Positions 9,184 through 16,855 of a stretch of DNA of 64,000 bases are shown piece after piece. The stretch covers positions 366,807 to 430,806 of the forward strand of contig JAUJOF010000001.1 in the NCBI GenBank assembly GCA_030447785.1, in the 5' to 3' direction. Made by a program: the position numbers and the translations under genes. Under the pieces are notes generated by a model. The model did not search any database. It saw only the letters and a program-made list of their open reading frames with translations, and was not told the origin of the DNA. This DNA is from Solirubrobacteraceae bacterium. Its GTDB lineage: Bacteria; Actinomycetota; Thermoleophilia; Solirubrobacterales; Solirubrobacteraceae. Position 1 is the first letter of the stretch; the number at the start of each line of letters is the position of its first letter.

Positions 9184-9630
9184 TCACTTCTCCAACAGCT
9201 GCTTCAAACGTTGCAGGGAGGCGCTGGCTTCGCGCTCGGGCACACCGCCCACCAGCGCGCCCGAGGCTACCGAGCCCAGCGGCCCGAAGGGCGCCTTGAA
9301 CTCGTTGCGGTACTCGAAGTGCGTCCCGCCGCCGCCGCGTTCGTGCAGGCGGTTCTCGATCAGGGCCTTCGAGCGAGCCGGGCCCTTGCCCTTCCACCGC
9401 GCGAACCACGGTGCCTCGACCTCGTCGAGCCTCCACTTCACATGGAAGGTCAGACCGCGCAGGCACAGTGCCTGGTCCATGCGAAAGCCCGGGCGAAGCG
9501 GCCCGTCGTCGACGCGATCCACCCCACGGGCGATCGTGACCCACTCCGTCGTGCGCGCGGGGTCCATGGCGGCCTCCCACACCACCTCGGGCGGTGCGGC
9601 GATGTCGATCTGGGCGACGACGAGGGACAC
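9184..9630 (-). CDS. SRPBCC (START-like) family protein, copy 1
   Basis: 148 aa beginning with the beta-strand pattern IDIAAPPEVVWEAAMDPAR typical of polyketide-cyclase/CoxG-like SRPBCC proteins, a helix-grip fold that binds hydrophobic ligands. It is a paralog of the next gene upstream (9662-10108): same length and the same ending, SLQRLK.L(L/V)E. Start is GTG, set by TAGGGT 9 nt upstream. The ligand is unknown. Confidence 0.82.
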   Translation of the reverse strand: MSLVVAQIDIAAPPEVVWEAAMDPARTTEWVTIARGVDRVDDGPLRPGFRMDQALCLRGLTFHVKWRLDEVEAPWFARWKGKGPARSKALIENRLHERGGGGTHFEYRNEFKAPFGPLGSVASGALVGGVPEREASASLQRLKQLLEK

Positions 9631-9639
9631 GGCGAGTCC

Positions 9640-9645
9640 ACCCTA
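9640..9645 (-). promoter_or_regulatory. -10-like TAGGGT for SRPBCC copy 1
   Basis: 9 nt from the GTG at 9630. It suggests that copy 1 has its own promoter despite the 31-bp gap to copy 2. Confidence 0.45.
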
Positions 9646-9661
9646 CCCCCGGCTCGGTCCC

Positions 9662-10108
9662 TCAGCCCTCGACCAGGGCCTTCAGGCGCTGCAAGGAGGC
9701 GTCGGCCTCCTCGCGCGGCGCGTCGCCGGTCACCGCCCTGGCGGCCATCCTGCCCATCGGACCACCAGGGGCGTCGAAGCTGTTGGCGTAGAGGAAGCGC
9801 GTTCCGCCGTTGGCTCCCACCAGGCGGTACTCGGTCATGGCCGATGAGCCGGCGGGGCCGTCGCCCTCCCAGCGCACCATGCGCGGCGCATCGACCTCGG
9901 CGGCCGTCCACGCCACGGTGAACGATTGGCCACGCAGGGTCATCTCCTGCTCCATGGTGAACCCCCGCTCCAGCGGCCCGGCATCGGCGCGCTCGAGCGC
10001 GCGGTGGATCGTCACCCACTCGGCCAGGCGGCGGGGATTGGAGACGATCGCCCACACCTCCTCGGGCGGGGCGTCGATCTCGATGGTGGTCTCCACGCGG
10101 TCGGCCAT
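9662..10108 (-). CDS. SRPBCC family protein, copy 2
   Basis: 148 aa from MADRVETTIEIDAPPEEVW. Both copies share the WVTI.R signature and the terminal SLQRLK motif, so they arose by tandem duplication. The ATG at 10108 is chosen because the ORF-track extension upstream has no family match. The two differ enough in the ligand-cavity region that they may bind different molecules. Confidence 0.82.
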   Translation of the reverse strand: MADRVETTIEIDAPPEEVWAIVSNPRRLAEWVTIHRALERADAGPLERGFTMEQEMTLRGQSFTVAWTAAEVDAPRMVRWEGDGPAGSSAMTEYRLVGANGGTRFLYANSFDAPGGPMGRMAARAVTGDAPREEADASLQRLKALVEG

Positions 10109-10155
10109 GGGAGCGCCGTACCCGCCGTCCGGCCGGTCAAGCCGTCCGTGGCGCG

Positions 10156-11085
10156 TCAGCGCGCCGCGAGCTCCTCGTCGGCCTCCCACTCGCGCAGCGC
10201 GCGCTCCACGGCCCGGTCGAAGGAGCGCAGCCCCACCCCGAGGACGGGCCCCGCTTGCTCCTCGCGGGGCAGCAGGTCGGAGCCCAGCGAGCCCATGAGC
10301 GGCTCGATCAGGGCCGGGTCCTCACCGACGATCGCGGCGGCCACGCGGCTGGAGACCGCGGTGAGGCTCACGGGCAGCCCCACCGACGGGCGCCACACGA
10401 GCATGTGATGGCTGATGCGGTCGATCATCTCGCCGTAGCTGAGGATGTCGGGGCCCACCGCGTCGAGCGACCGCCCGCCCGCGACGGGTGAGGTCGCCGC
10501 GGCGGCCAGCAGCTCGGCCATGTCGCGGCCGTCGATGGGCTGGGTGCGAAAGCGCGTCCAGGGCGGCAGGGGCATGACCGGCACGCGCTCGACCAGGCGC
10601 ACCAGGAAGCGGAAGGAGCGCGAGCGCGCGCCGATCACGATCGAGGCGCGCAGTGCCACCGAGTCGGGCAGCGCGTCGAGCAGCACGTCCTCGACGGCCA
10701 GGCGGCTGGACAGGTGCGCCGAGACGCGCTCGCCCCCGGGGACCAGGCCGCCGAGGTAGACCACGCGTCCCACGCCGGCGGCCCGGGCGGCGTGCGCGAA
10801 GTGCTCGGCCGAGCGCCGCTCGGCGTCGGCGAACCCTCCGCCGCACGCCGAGGCACGCTCCATGGAGTGGATGAGGTAGTAGGCGACCTCGACGCCCTCC
10901 AGCGCGCGCTGGAGCCCTTCGCCGGTGAGCGCGTCGCCGGCCACCATGGCCACGTCGGGGGGGCCACCCCCGCCCTCGTCCGCTGCGCGGCGCGAGAGGC
11001 CGACGAGCTCGAGCCCGTCGCGCAGCAGGCGGGGGACCAGGGAGCCGCCCACCGAGCCCGTGACGCCGGTGACCAGGATGCGCAT
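10156..11085 (-). CDS. NAD(P)-binding Rossmann protein (atypical SDR / NmrA-like)
   Basis: 309 aa with an N-terminal dinucleotide motif MRILVTGVTGSVGG and YYLIHSM around residue 80, as in NAD(P)H-binding proteins related to DUF2867 fusions. An active-site YxxxK is not obvious, so catalysis is uncertain. Start at 11085 is chosen because Rossmann proteins begin at this point; an in-frame ATG lies at 11094. Only 22 bp separate it from the divergent hydroxy-acid oxidase gene. Confidence 0.75.
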   Translation of the reverse strand: MRILVTGVTGSVGGSLVPRLLRDGLELVGLSRRAADEGGGGPPDVAMVAGDALTGEGLQRALEGVEVAYYLIHSMERASACGGGFADAERRSAEHFAHAARAAGVGRVVYLGGLVPGGERVSAHLSSRLAVEDVLLDALPDSVALRASIVIGARSRSFRFLVRLVERVPVMPLPPWTRFRTQPIDGRDMAELLAAAATSPVAGGRSLDAVGPDILSYGEMIDRISHHMLVWRPSVGLPVSLTAVSSRVAAAIVGEDPALIEPLMGSLGSDLLPREEQAGPVLGVGLRSFDRAVERALREWEADEELAAR

Positions 11086-11093
11086 CGCGCGCA

Positions 11094-11099
11094 TAGGCT
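11094..11099 (+). promoter_or_regulatory. -10-like TAGGCT for the hydroxy-acid oxidase gene
   Basis: 8 nt before the ATG at 11108, inside the 22-bp divergent gap, so the rest of this promoter lies within the opposing gene. Confidence 0.45.
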
Positions 11100-11107
11100 G
11101 GCACGCC

Positions 11108-12160
11108 ATGGAGGTGGTGCGCCGCCTGGAGGCCGCCGCGCGCGAGCGCCTGGATCCCGCCGTCTTTGCCGTCTTCGCCGGCGGAGCGGGCGACGAGCAG
11201 ACGCTGGCGGAGAACGAGGAGGCGTGGCGGCGCGTGTGGGTACGCCCGCGCGGGCTGGTCGACGTGGCGCACGTGGACTCCTCGCTCACTCTGCTGGCCC
11301 ACGATCTGCGTACGCCGGTGCTGCTGGCGCCGGTCGCCGCCCACGCCCTCGTGCACCCCGAGGGCGAGCGCGCGACCGCCCGCGCGGCTGCCGCGGCGGG
11401 CACGCTGTTCATCCTCTCCACCCGCGCCACCACCGACCTGGCCGACGTGGCCGCCTCCGCGCCCGAGGGCGCGCGCTGGCTGCAGCTGTACGTCGAGCGC
11501 GACCGCTCGCGCACGGCCGCGGTGCTGGCCCGCGCGGCGGCTCACGGCTACGCCCGCATCGTGGTGACCATTGACTTACCGGTGGCCGGCCGGCGCGAGC
11601 GCGAGCTGCGCCACGGCGACGTGATCCTCCCCGAGGGCATCACCGTCGCCGACCATCTGGGCGGGACGGGGAGCGCGGAGACCAAGCCCCTGGGCGGCTG
11701 GGACGCGTCGCTGACCTGGGAGGACCTCTCCTGGGTACGCGAGGCGAGCGGCCTCCCGGTACTGGTCAAGGGCGTGCTGACCGCCGAGGACGCGCTGGCC
11801 GCAGAGCGCCACGGCGCCGAGGCCGTGATCGTCTCCAATCACGGGGGCCGCCAGCTCGACGGCTGCGTTCCCACCGCGGTGGCTCTGCGGGAGGTGGCCG
11901 ACGCGCTCTACGGCCGCCTGCCCGTGCTGGTCGACGGCGGCGTGCGCGACGGCGCCGACGTCCTGCGCGCGCTCGCACTGGGTGCGGACGCGGTGATGAT
12001 CGGCCGCCCATATGTCTGGGGGCTAGCCGCCGGGGGAGAGGAGGGCGTGCGGGCGGTGCTCGACGCCTTCACGCAGGACCTCCAGCGCGCGATGGCCCTG
12101 GCCGGCTGCCCCACCCTCGCCGACGTCGCCCCCGACCGGGTCCGCCTCGCCGGTTGGTGA
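11108..12160 (+). CDS. FMN-dependent alpha-hydroxy-acid oxidase/dehydrogenase (lactate oxidase-like)
   Basis: 350 aa TIM-barrel flavoenzyme. Family marks are visible: LLAPVAAHALVHPEGE, the LPVLVKGVLTAEDA strand, and the catalytic VSNHGGRQLDG loop with active-site His and Arg, followed by DGGVRDGADVLRALALGA. It probably oxidises lactate, glycolate or a related 2-hydroxy acid to the keto acid; the sequence alone does not settle the substrate or acceptor. The ORF start at 10925 is rejected because the first 61 codons are antisense to the Rossmann gene. Confidence 0.88.
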   Translation: MEVVRRLEAAARERLDPAVFAVFAGGAGDEQTLAENEEAWRRVWVRPRGLVDVAHVDSSLTLLAHDLRTPVLLAPVAAHALVHPEGERATARAAAAAGTLFILSTRATTDLADVAASAPEGARWLQLYVERDRSRTAAVLARAAAHGYARIVVTIDLPVAGRRERELRHGDVILPEGITVADHLGGTGSAETKPLGGWDASLTWEDLSWVREASGLPVLVKGVLTAEDALAAERHGAEAVIVSNHGGRQLDGCVPTAVALREVADALYGRLPVLVDGGVRDGADVLRALALGADAVMIGRPYVWGLAAGGEEGVRAVLDAFTQDLQRAMALAGCPTLADVAPDRVRLAGW

Positions 12161-12167
12161 CCGGCGA
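12147..12167 (+). terminator. GC-rich hairpin at the oxidase stop codon
   Basis: Perfect 8-bp stem (TCGCCGGT/ACCGGCGA) with a 5-nt loop that spans the TGA. There is no U-tract, which is common for terminators in high-GC genomes. Confidence 0.5.
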
Positions 12168-12215
12168 ATCATCCGCAACGTGCGGCTGGTGCGCCGCGCA
12201 GGGGGGTGAAATCTG

Positions 12216-12299
12216 GGTACGCGGTACCTCGTCGGTGGGAGCCCCCCGATTTCTGCGCCATTTGCGACGTGCCCCGACCGGGTTTCCCGCCATTTGCGA
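12216..12299 (+). promoter_or_regulatory. Palindrome and paired direct repeats upstream of the Cys-rich gene
   Basis: This 230-bp spacer holds GGTAC-GCG-GTACC at 12216-12228 and two exact copies of CGCCATTTGCGA at 12256-12267 and 12288-12299 (32-bp period, about three helical turns). Their AT-rich core stands out from the surroundings. They may be binding sites controlling the 79-aa Cys-rich protein gene. Confidence 0.4.
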
Positions 12300-12390
12300 G
12301 AAGGCCGTCGCCAGGGCTCTTGTACCTCCCTGTCCGGGCAGGGTTCAATGCCGCCCGGCCACGGCACTACCGCCACGACACAGGGAGCGC

Positions 12391-12630
12391 ATGACGAGCA
12401 TGGGGAAGGGACGGACCGCCGCGAAGAAGGTGAGCTGTGAGCAGTGCTACTTCCGCTGCAACCTGCTCTGTGCGCTGGAGCTCGACGAGCCGTGCACGAC
12501 TTTCCGCCCCGACCATCCCGAGGGTCTGCGCCCTCCGCGCCAGCTGCGCTTCACCTTCCGCCAGGAGCGCCGCTCGCGCGCCGCCTGGGCCTTCCCCTCC
12601 GCCCAGGAGCAGGCCGCGCTGCACGCCTGA
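12391..12630 (+). CDS. Small Cys-rich protein, possible zinc binder
   Basis: 79 aa. Five cysteines fall within 23 residues (CEQCYFRCNLLCALELDEPC), suggesting a metal knuckle; the rest is basic. I do not recognise a named family. Start at ATG 12391 is supported by AGGGAG four nt upstream, one of few clear Shine-Dalgarno sequences here; ATG 12400 is an alternative. The ORF-track start at 12154 is too far upstream. Confidence 0.6.
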   Translation: MTSMGKGRTAAKKVSCEQCYFRCNLLCALELDEPCTTFRPDHPEGLRPPRQLRFTFRQERRSRAAWAFPSAQEQAALHA

Positions 12631-12657
12631 GCGCGCGGCACCCGAGCGCGCGGCGGG

Positions 12658-12663
12658 TAGTCT
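12658..12663 (+). promoter_or_regulatory. -10-like TAGTCT for the MBL hydrolase gene
   Basis: Six nt before the GTG at 12670, the tightest spacing in the set and fitting a leaderless transcript. Confidence 0.5.
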
Positions 12664-12669
12664 CCGCCC

Positions 12670-13422
12670 GTGCGCATCACGGTGCTGGGCAAGTCACCCT
12701 CCTGGTCAGACGCGGGCGGCGCGTGCAGCGGGTACCTGGTGGAGGAGGCCGGCACCGCGCTGGTGCTGGAGTGCGGCAACGGTGTGTTCGGCAAGCTGCG
12801 CGAGCACCGGCGCTATGGGGAGATCGACGCGGTGGTGATCTCTCACCTGCACGCCGACCACTTCCTCGATCTCGTGCCCTTCTCCTACGCGCTGAGCTAC
12901 GGGCCGGGCGCCGGCGGGGCGCGCCCCGCGCTGCACCTGCCGCCCGGCGGGCGAGCCGGGCTGCGCCGCGTCGTGGGCACCTGGGGGCCGGAGGAGCTGG
13001 TGGAGGGGGCGTTCACCGTCCGCGAGTACGATCCCGGCGAGACGCTGGAGATCGGTCCCCTACGGGTGCGCTTCACTCCCGTGCCGCATTTCACGGTCAC
13101 CCACGCGGTGCAGGTCAGCGACCGCGCGGGCGCGCGCTTCACCTTCGGCGCCGACACCGGTCCCTCCGACGACCTGGTCGCCTTCGCGGCCGGCACCGAT
13201 CTGCTCATGCTCGAGGCCACCGTCGCCGAGCCCGACGCCGAGCCCCGCGGCCATCTCACGCCCGCCGAGGCCGGCGAGCACGCCGCCCGCGCCGGGGCGC
13301 GGCGCCTGGTGGTCACCCACCTCACCGACGAGGCCGACCCGGCCTGGGCGCTGCGCGAGGCCCGGGGCGCCTACGACGGACCCGTCGAGCTGGCCGCCGA
13401 GAGCGCGGTCTACGAGCTCTAA
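12670..13422 (+). CDS. MBL-fold metallo-hydrolase (RNase Z-like branch)
   Basis: 250 aa with the metal motif SHLHADHFLD at about residues 57-66, a second histidine in PHFTVTH, an Asp in FGADTGPSDD and a C-terminal VVTHLTDEAD. The GADTGPSDDLVAFAAGTDLL stretch resembles RNase Z-like and phosphodiesterase-like MBL proteins. There is no exosite arm as in tRNase Z, so RNA processing is not implied. Substrate unknown. Confidence 0.83.
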   Translation: MRITVLGKSPSWSDAGGACSGYLVEEAGTALVLECGNGVFGKLREHRRYGEIDAVVISHLHADHFLDLVPFSYALSYGPGAGGARPALHLPPGGRAGLRRVVGTWGPEELVEGAFTVREYDPGETLEIGPLRVRFTPVPHFTVTHAVQVSDRAGARFTFGADTGPSDDLVAFAAGTDLLMLEATVAEPDAEPRGHLTPAEAGEHAARAGARRLVVTHLTDEADPAWALREARGAYDGPVELAAESAVYEL

Positions 13423-13476
13423 GGGCCTATCCCGCTAGGGATCGCACGCCAAGGCGGCCGATCCGCGGCGCCTGGC

Positions 13477-13731
13477 GCCACCCGCGGTGCTCGCCGGTGC
13501 TCTGCACCGACTGCGCCCGCGTGCGGCGATCCGGCGCACACCACTCCCTTGACGGCCGCCACCCGCCGCGCCCACACCACTCCCTTCGGTCGTGCCACGG
13601 ATCGACCACCTCGCCGCGCGTCCCTACCGAGATAGGCAGCTCGACGGTGCGTCGGCGGGCGCCCGGCCGTGGATGCCGGGCGCCGCGCGGAGCGCAGTCG
13701 ATGCAGAGCATCGGCGAGCATCACGCGTGGC
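13477..13731. repeat. 40-bp inverted repeat pair with internal hairpins, 175-bp centre
   Basis: Arm 1 (13477-13516) and the reverse complement of arm 2 (13692-13731) match at 35 of 40 positions. Each arm holds a 6-bp hairpin with a 3-nt loop: CGGTGC-TCT-GCACCG in arm 1 and CGATGC-AGA-GCATCG in arm 2. The differences between arms preserve both stems. The centre has two copies of CACACCACTCCCTT (13537-13550, 13573-13586). I see no supported gene between the arms; the minus ORF 13427-13711 simply reads through the repeat. Confidence 0.7.
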
Positions 13732-14554
13732 GATGACGGCGTGCCGGACGTTTCGGACGGGCGCGACAGGTCGCGCCCAGCAGGCGCTCGACCTCGGCCA
13801 GGAAGCGCTGCGCGATCGCGATGGCCGCCGCTCCATCGGCCATGGGTCGCGGACCCTTGCCGTAGTCCACGGCGATGCGCTGCTCGTGCAGCTTCGCGGC
13901 CTCCTCGACGACCGCGCCTTCGAGCCGGCCGGTGGCGACCGGCTGCTCGCGCAGCAGGTGCCAGGTGCCGTGATGGGTGCGCGCGAAGCGGTCCTCCTCG
14001 CTGAGGGCCGCGCGGCCGGCCTCGAAGGTCGCGTAGTAGGACAGCGAGACGGCCGTCTTGGGATCCTCGTACTGCTGGGCCCGCCGTGCCCGACCCAGGC
14101 GGTCGCGCGCCTCCTCGAGGTGCTCGCGTGTGCGCTCTCTCATGCCGTCCGGGCGGTCGGTGGCCGGCACCGCGTCCACCGCGACGGGCCGGCGCTCGTG
14201 GAGCACGACGCGGTCGCGGTCCACCTCCAGCATGAAGAAGGCCTCGACGCGCCGGCGCTGGCGTATCCAGCTCTCTTCGACGACATGGGTCTGCAACGTC
14301 AAGGGCGGGTCCCCGCGCTTCTCGCCCCCCTCCCGCCGCGCGAGCTCGGTCACGGCGCGGAGATCCGTGCCGTCGGCCACAACGATCAGCAGGTCGACGT
14401 CCGAGTCCTCGCGCGGCGGCTCGCCCCGCGCGCGGGACCCGAACAGCCACACCGCGAGCAGTTCCTCGTCGAGGCGCTCGGCCAGCACGGCGATCAGGCG
14501 GTCGATCGCCCGCTGCTCGGCGGCCAATAGGGACGTCTGCTCGAGCATGGCCAT
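13721..14554 (-). CDS. Fused MNT nucleotidyltransferase and HEPN (UPF0332-like) protein
   Basis: 277 aa. The N-terminal third is a minimal nucleotidyltransferase with LFGSRARGE at about 40 and DSDVDLLIVV at about 52-61. The C-terminal part (about 150-265) matches the HEPN/UPF0332 pattern: SYYATFEAGRAAL, then THHGTWHLL, then DYG. The two domains usually come as separate genes of HepT-MntA (type VII) toxin-antitoxin pairs; here one chain carries both. A TACAGT box lies 8 nt upstream. Toxin, antitoxin or solitary enzyme activity cannot be told apart from sequence. Confidence 0.78.
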   Translation of the reverse strand: MAMLEQTSLLAAEQRAIDRLIAVLAERLDEELLAVWLFGSRARGEPPREDSDVDLLIVVADGTDLRAVTELARREGGEKRGDPPLTLQTHVVEESWIRQRRRVEAFFMLEVDRDRVVLHERRPVAVDAVPATDRPDGMRERTREHLEEARDRLGRARRAQQYEDPKTAVSLSYYATFEAGRAALSEEDRFARTHHGTWHLLREQPVATGRLEGAVVEEAAKLHEQRIAVDYGKGPRPMADGAAAIAIAQRFLAEVERLLGATCRARPKRPARRHRHA

Positions 14555-14562
14555 CGCCGCGG

Positions 14563-14568
14563 ACTGTA
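14563..14568 (-). promoter_or_regulatory. -10-like TACAGT for the MNT-HEPN gene
   Basis: 8 nt before the ATG at 14554. Confidence 0.45.
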
Positions 14569-14591
14569 CGCGGTGCTATGACTGGCCCGCC

Positions 14592-15140
14592 ATGGCCTCG
14601 CAGCGTCGCAACCTCGAGCTCAAGGCCGTCGACCGCGACCCCGAACGCACGCTGGGCGCCGCGCTCGCGCTGGGCGCGAAGGAGCACGGCGTGCTGCGCC
14701 AGCGCGACACCTACTTCCACGCCGTGCAGGGCCGGCTCAAGCTGCGCGAGGCGCCACCCGAGCCGGCCGAGCTCATCGCCTATGCGCGCGCCGACCGCAG
14801 CGGGCCGTCGGTCAGCCACTGTCGCGTGGTCCCGGTGGCCGACCCCATCGCCCTGGCCGAGGCGCTCGTCGACGTCCTCGGGGTGCGCGCGGTGGTGGAG
14901 AAGACGCGGCGTCTGCTGCTCTGGAGAACGGTGCGCATCCACCTCGATCGCGTCGCCGGTCTTGGCGACTTCGTCGAGCTCGAGGCCGTCGCCGCCTCGC
15001 CCGGCGGCCTGACCGCCGAGCAGGTCAGGATCGACGAGGCGCGGACGCGGCTGGGGCTGACCGACGACCTGCTGGTCGCCCGCGGCTATGCGGATCTGCT
15101 CCCCCGGGGCAGCGGGGCGTGGCCCATCCACCCCGCGTAG
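14592..15140 (+). CDS. CYTH-domain protein (class IV adenylate cyclase / triphosphatase-like)
   Basis: 182 aa. It begins RNLELKAVDRDPE, the ELK variant of the ExExK motif, with later charged strands (RDTYFHAVQGRLKLRE, VVEKTRRLLLW, RIHLDRVAGLGDFVELEAV) in the order expected for a CYTH tunnel. CYTH enzymes act on triphosphate substrates (cyclase, thiamine triphosphatase or tripolyphosphatase). The start at 14592 is the only one in frame near the conserved N-terminus. Divergent from the MNT-HEPN gene with a 37-bp gap. Confidence 0.8.
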   Translation: MASQRRNLELKAVDRDPERTLGAALALGAKEHGVLRQRDTYFHAVQGRLKLREAPPEPAELIAYARADRSGPSVSHCRVVPVADPIALAEALVDVLGVRAVVEKTRRLLLWRTVRIHLDRVAGLGDFVELEAVAASPGGLTAEQVRIDEARTRLGLTDDLLVARGYADLLPRGSGAWPIHPA

Positions 15141-15220
15141 CCGCGGGCCGGCGGCGCGGCGTCGGCCACCGGGGCGCCCCTCTCGTAGCCTTGTGTGCTA
15201 CGCAGTTCTACAGTGGTGGC

Positions 15221-15472
15221 GTGTCGGGAGAGGTCTCCGTCCGCGACCTGCGCAATCACACAGCCGATGTCGTCGCCGCGGTCCGAGCCGGCCAACGTCT
15301 CTCGTTGACCGTCAACCGGGTCCCCGTCGCCGACATCGTGCCCCACGAGGCCACGCGCAGCCCGTGGGTCCCCGCGGCGGTCCTGCGGGAGATCATGGCC
15401 GAGACCGGAGCAGACTCAGGGCTCCTGGACGACCTGGCCGACGTGCGTGGGGCACTCGTCGAGGAGCTGTGA
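15221..15472 (+). CDS. Phd/YefM-type antitoxin (VapB-like)
   Basis: 83 aa from a GTG start: EVSVRDLRNHTADVVAAVRAGQRLSLTVNRVPVADIVP is the DNA-binding half of Phd/YefM antitoxins, and the short acidic C-terminal tail should bind the toxin. Its stop overlaps the toxin start (GTGA), the classic order antitoxin then toxin. Confidence 0.85.
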   Translation: MSGEVSVRDLRNHTADVVAAVRAGQRLSLTVNRVPVADIVPHEATRSPWVPAAVLREIMAETGADSGLLDDLADVRGALVEEL

Positions 15473-15853
15473 GCCGTGCCGTTGCAGACACGTCCGTCTT
15501 CATGGCTCGGGAGGCTGGCCGCCCGCTTGGCGACCTGCCCAGCGAGATCGCGGGTCTCCGTCGTCACCGCCGCCGAGCTGGAGCTCGGAGTTCTTCGCGC
15601 GGCAGATGCACGAACACGAGGGCGAAGGCTCGCCACGCTCTCCAGGGTGCGCGGCGCCTTTCCCTTGCTCTCGGTGGACGATGCGACCGCGTCCTGCTTC
15701 GCGCAGCTCGCCGACACCCAGGCGCGCGCCGGGCGCAGGCTCCGCCGTCACGATGCCTGGATCGCCGCCACCGCCCTGCGCCACGGGGTCGCGGTCGTCA
15801 CCCAGGACGCCGACTTCACGTCGTTCCCGGCGGTGGAGGTCATCCGGGTCTGA
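15469..15853 (+). CDS. PIN-domain toxin (VapC-like), frameshifted by one base
   Basis: The N-terminal piece (VSRAVADTSVFMARE, PIN Asp present) and the C-terminal piece (VSVVTAAELELGV ... HDAWIAATALRHGVAVVTQDADF) lie in different frames. Removing one G from GCGGG near 15553 joins them into a normal PIN RNase of about 127 aa with all acidic residues. It is either a recent null mutation or an assembly error; loss of a toxin is plausible biologically, so both remain open. Confidence 0.75.
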
Positions 15854-15999
15854 GCGCTGGCCGTCGCGGCTTCCAGGAGTAGGCGACGGAGGCTTGCGCG
15901 GGGTGGGAGTAGCCGGAACGTAGTCCTCGCTGCAACCCAGCGGGCACGGGCGACCGGAGACGCCCGAGTGAGCCGGTGTGCGTGCGGTGGCACGTCCGC

Positions 16000-16270
16000 T
16001 GAAGGTGCTTCACGGAGCCGGGGCCCGTAGACCCCGGTGACGCTCCTCCAGGCGGTTGCACGAAGCGAGGCGCTTTCCACCGTCGCGTTCCCGAAGACAG
16101 CGACGTGCGCGACATCGATGAGGCGCACCGACGAATCTGCCGGCGCGGGGGCTGCCACATGACCAGCGCCACATTGACCCCGATCGCTCTCCGAGAGCCC
16201 GAGATCGACGAGCTGCCCGCGGCTCAGCACGCCGTGCTGGCGCGCCGCGAGCGCTTGCGAAGGGTGGTCG
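16000..16270 (-). pseudogene. Possible decayed AbiEi/DUF559-type gene fragment
   Basis: The minus strand encodes ALAARQHGVLSRGQLVDLGLSE, which resembles the N-terminal wing of AbiEi-like antitoxins, and a later AWRSVTGVYG piece like their GVY motif. No continuous frame links them to a full-length protein. The surrounding 765 bp (15854-16618) otherwise has no gene I can support, only repeats. Confidence 0.3.
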
Positions 16271-16277
16271 ACGACGG

Positions 16278-16392
16278 GCTGGGCGGTTTCTGTTCGCATA
16301 CCGACGACAATCCGCCCAGCGCCGCGATCGCGCCCCCCTCCCACCGGCCGCTGGGCGGCTTTGCGTCGCATAGCGAGCACAATCCGCCCAGC
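16278..16392. repeat. Two tandem copies of a GCTGGGCGG...CCGCCCAGC hairpin element
   Basis: Copy 1 is 16278-16320 and copy 2 is 16350-16392. In both, identical 9-bp arms enclose a 25-nt loop with a shared TCGCATA-CGA-CACAA-type pattern. This looks like a REP-type palindrome. Confidence 0.6.
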
Positions 16393-16439
16393 GCCTCAAC
16401 CAGGTTCCCCTCACCGCCGCCGGTCGCCGGTATCCCAGC

Positions 16440-16547
16440 CCCCGCGGCGCAGACCGGGCGGTCGGGAGCTCCGGTCTCGAGACCGCCTTCGGGGCCCCTG
16501 TTCTGTGCTGACCCCGCGGCGGAGACCGGGCGGCCGGGAGCTCCGGT
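16440..16547. repeat. Pair of about 36-bp direct repeats
   Basis: 16440-16475 and 16512-16547 differ at about three positions and share AGACCGGGCGG-CGGGAGCTCCGGT. The period is 72 bp, the same as that of the hairpin copies just upstream. Confidence 0.55.
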
Positions 16548-16583
16548 TCCCTGTCCCGCCGATCGGCCTCGAGCAAGGCACTT

Positions 16584-16614
16584 CCCGTGTAACACTGATC
16601 CGGTGCTACACGGG
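16584..16614 (+). promoter_or_regulatory. Inverted-repeat operator before the CopG/RHH antitoxin gene
   Basis: CCCGTGTAACAC and GTGCTACACGGG are complementary at 11 of 12 positions around a 7-bp spacer, ending 4 bp before the ATG. RHH antitoxins bind such sites to autoregulate their operon. Confidence 0.6.
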
Positions 16615-16618
16615 CCGC

Positions 16619-16855
16619 ATGGCGAACCTCACGCTCACCCTCGACGACGACACCCTCCGTCGCGCGCGCATTCGCGCTCTCGAGCAGGGCACATCGGTCA
16701 ACGCGCTGGTGCGTGACTACCTCGAGCGCTACGCCGGCGAGTCGGCCGCGGCGGAGGGCCTGCGCTCCTTCCTCGCCGCGACGGAGCGCAGTGGCGCGGG
16801 CAGCGGGCCCGAAGGCAGGAGCTGGACCCGCGACGAGCTGTATGACCGCAGGTAG
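16619..16855 (+). CDS. Ribbon-helix-helix antitoxin (VapB/FitA-like)
   Basis: 78 aa beginning MANLTLTLDDDTLRRARIRALEQG, a clear RHH strand and helix pair, followed by SVNALVRDYLERYAG and a tail ending in WTRDELYDRR that would contact a PIN toxin. The toxin gene after it (overlapping by 14 bp) is broken, so this may be an orphan antitoxin. Confidence 0.83.
   Translation: MANLTLTLDDDTLRRARIRALEQGTSVNALVRDYLERYAGESAAAEGLRSFLAATERSGAGSGPEGRSWTRDELYDRR

Noticed and set aside
13427-13711. 94-aa minus ORF across the inverted repeat
   Set aside because: Its two ends are the repeat arms; the same peptide appears on the other strand, so coding is unlikely.
16105-16716. 203-aa plus ORF with LGGFxSH...NPPSA repeats
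   Set aside because: The apparent peptide repeat is just the translated hairpin element; both strands give similar repeats and no family fits.
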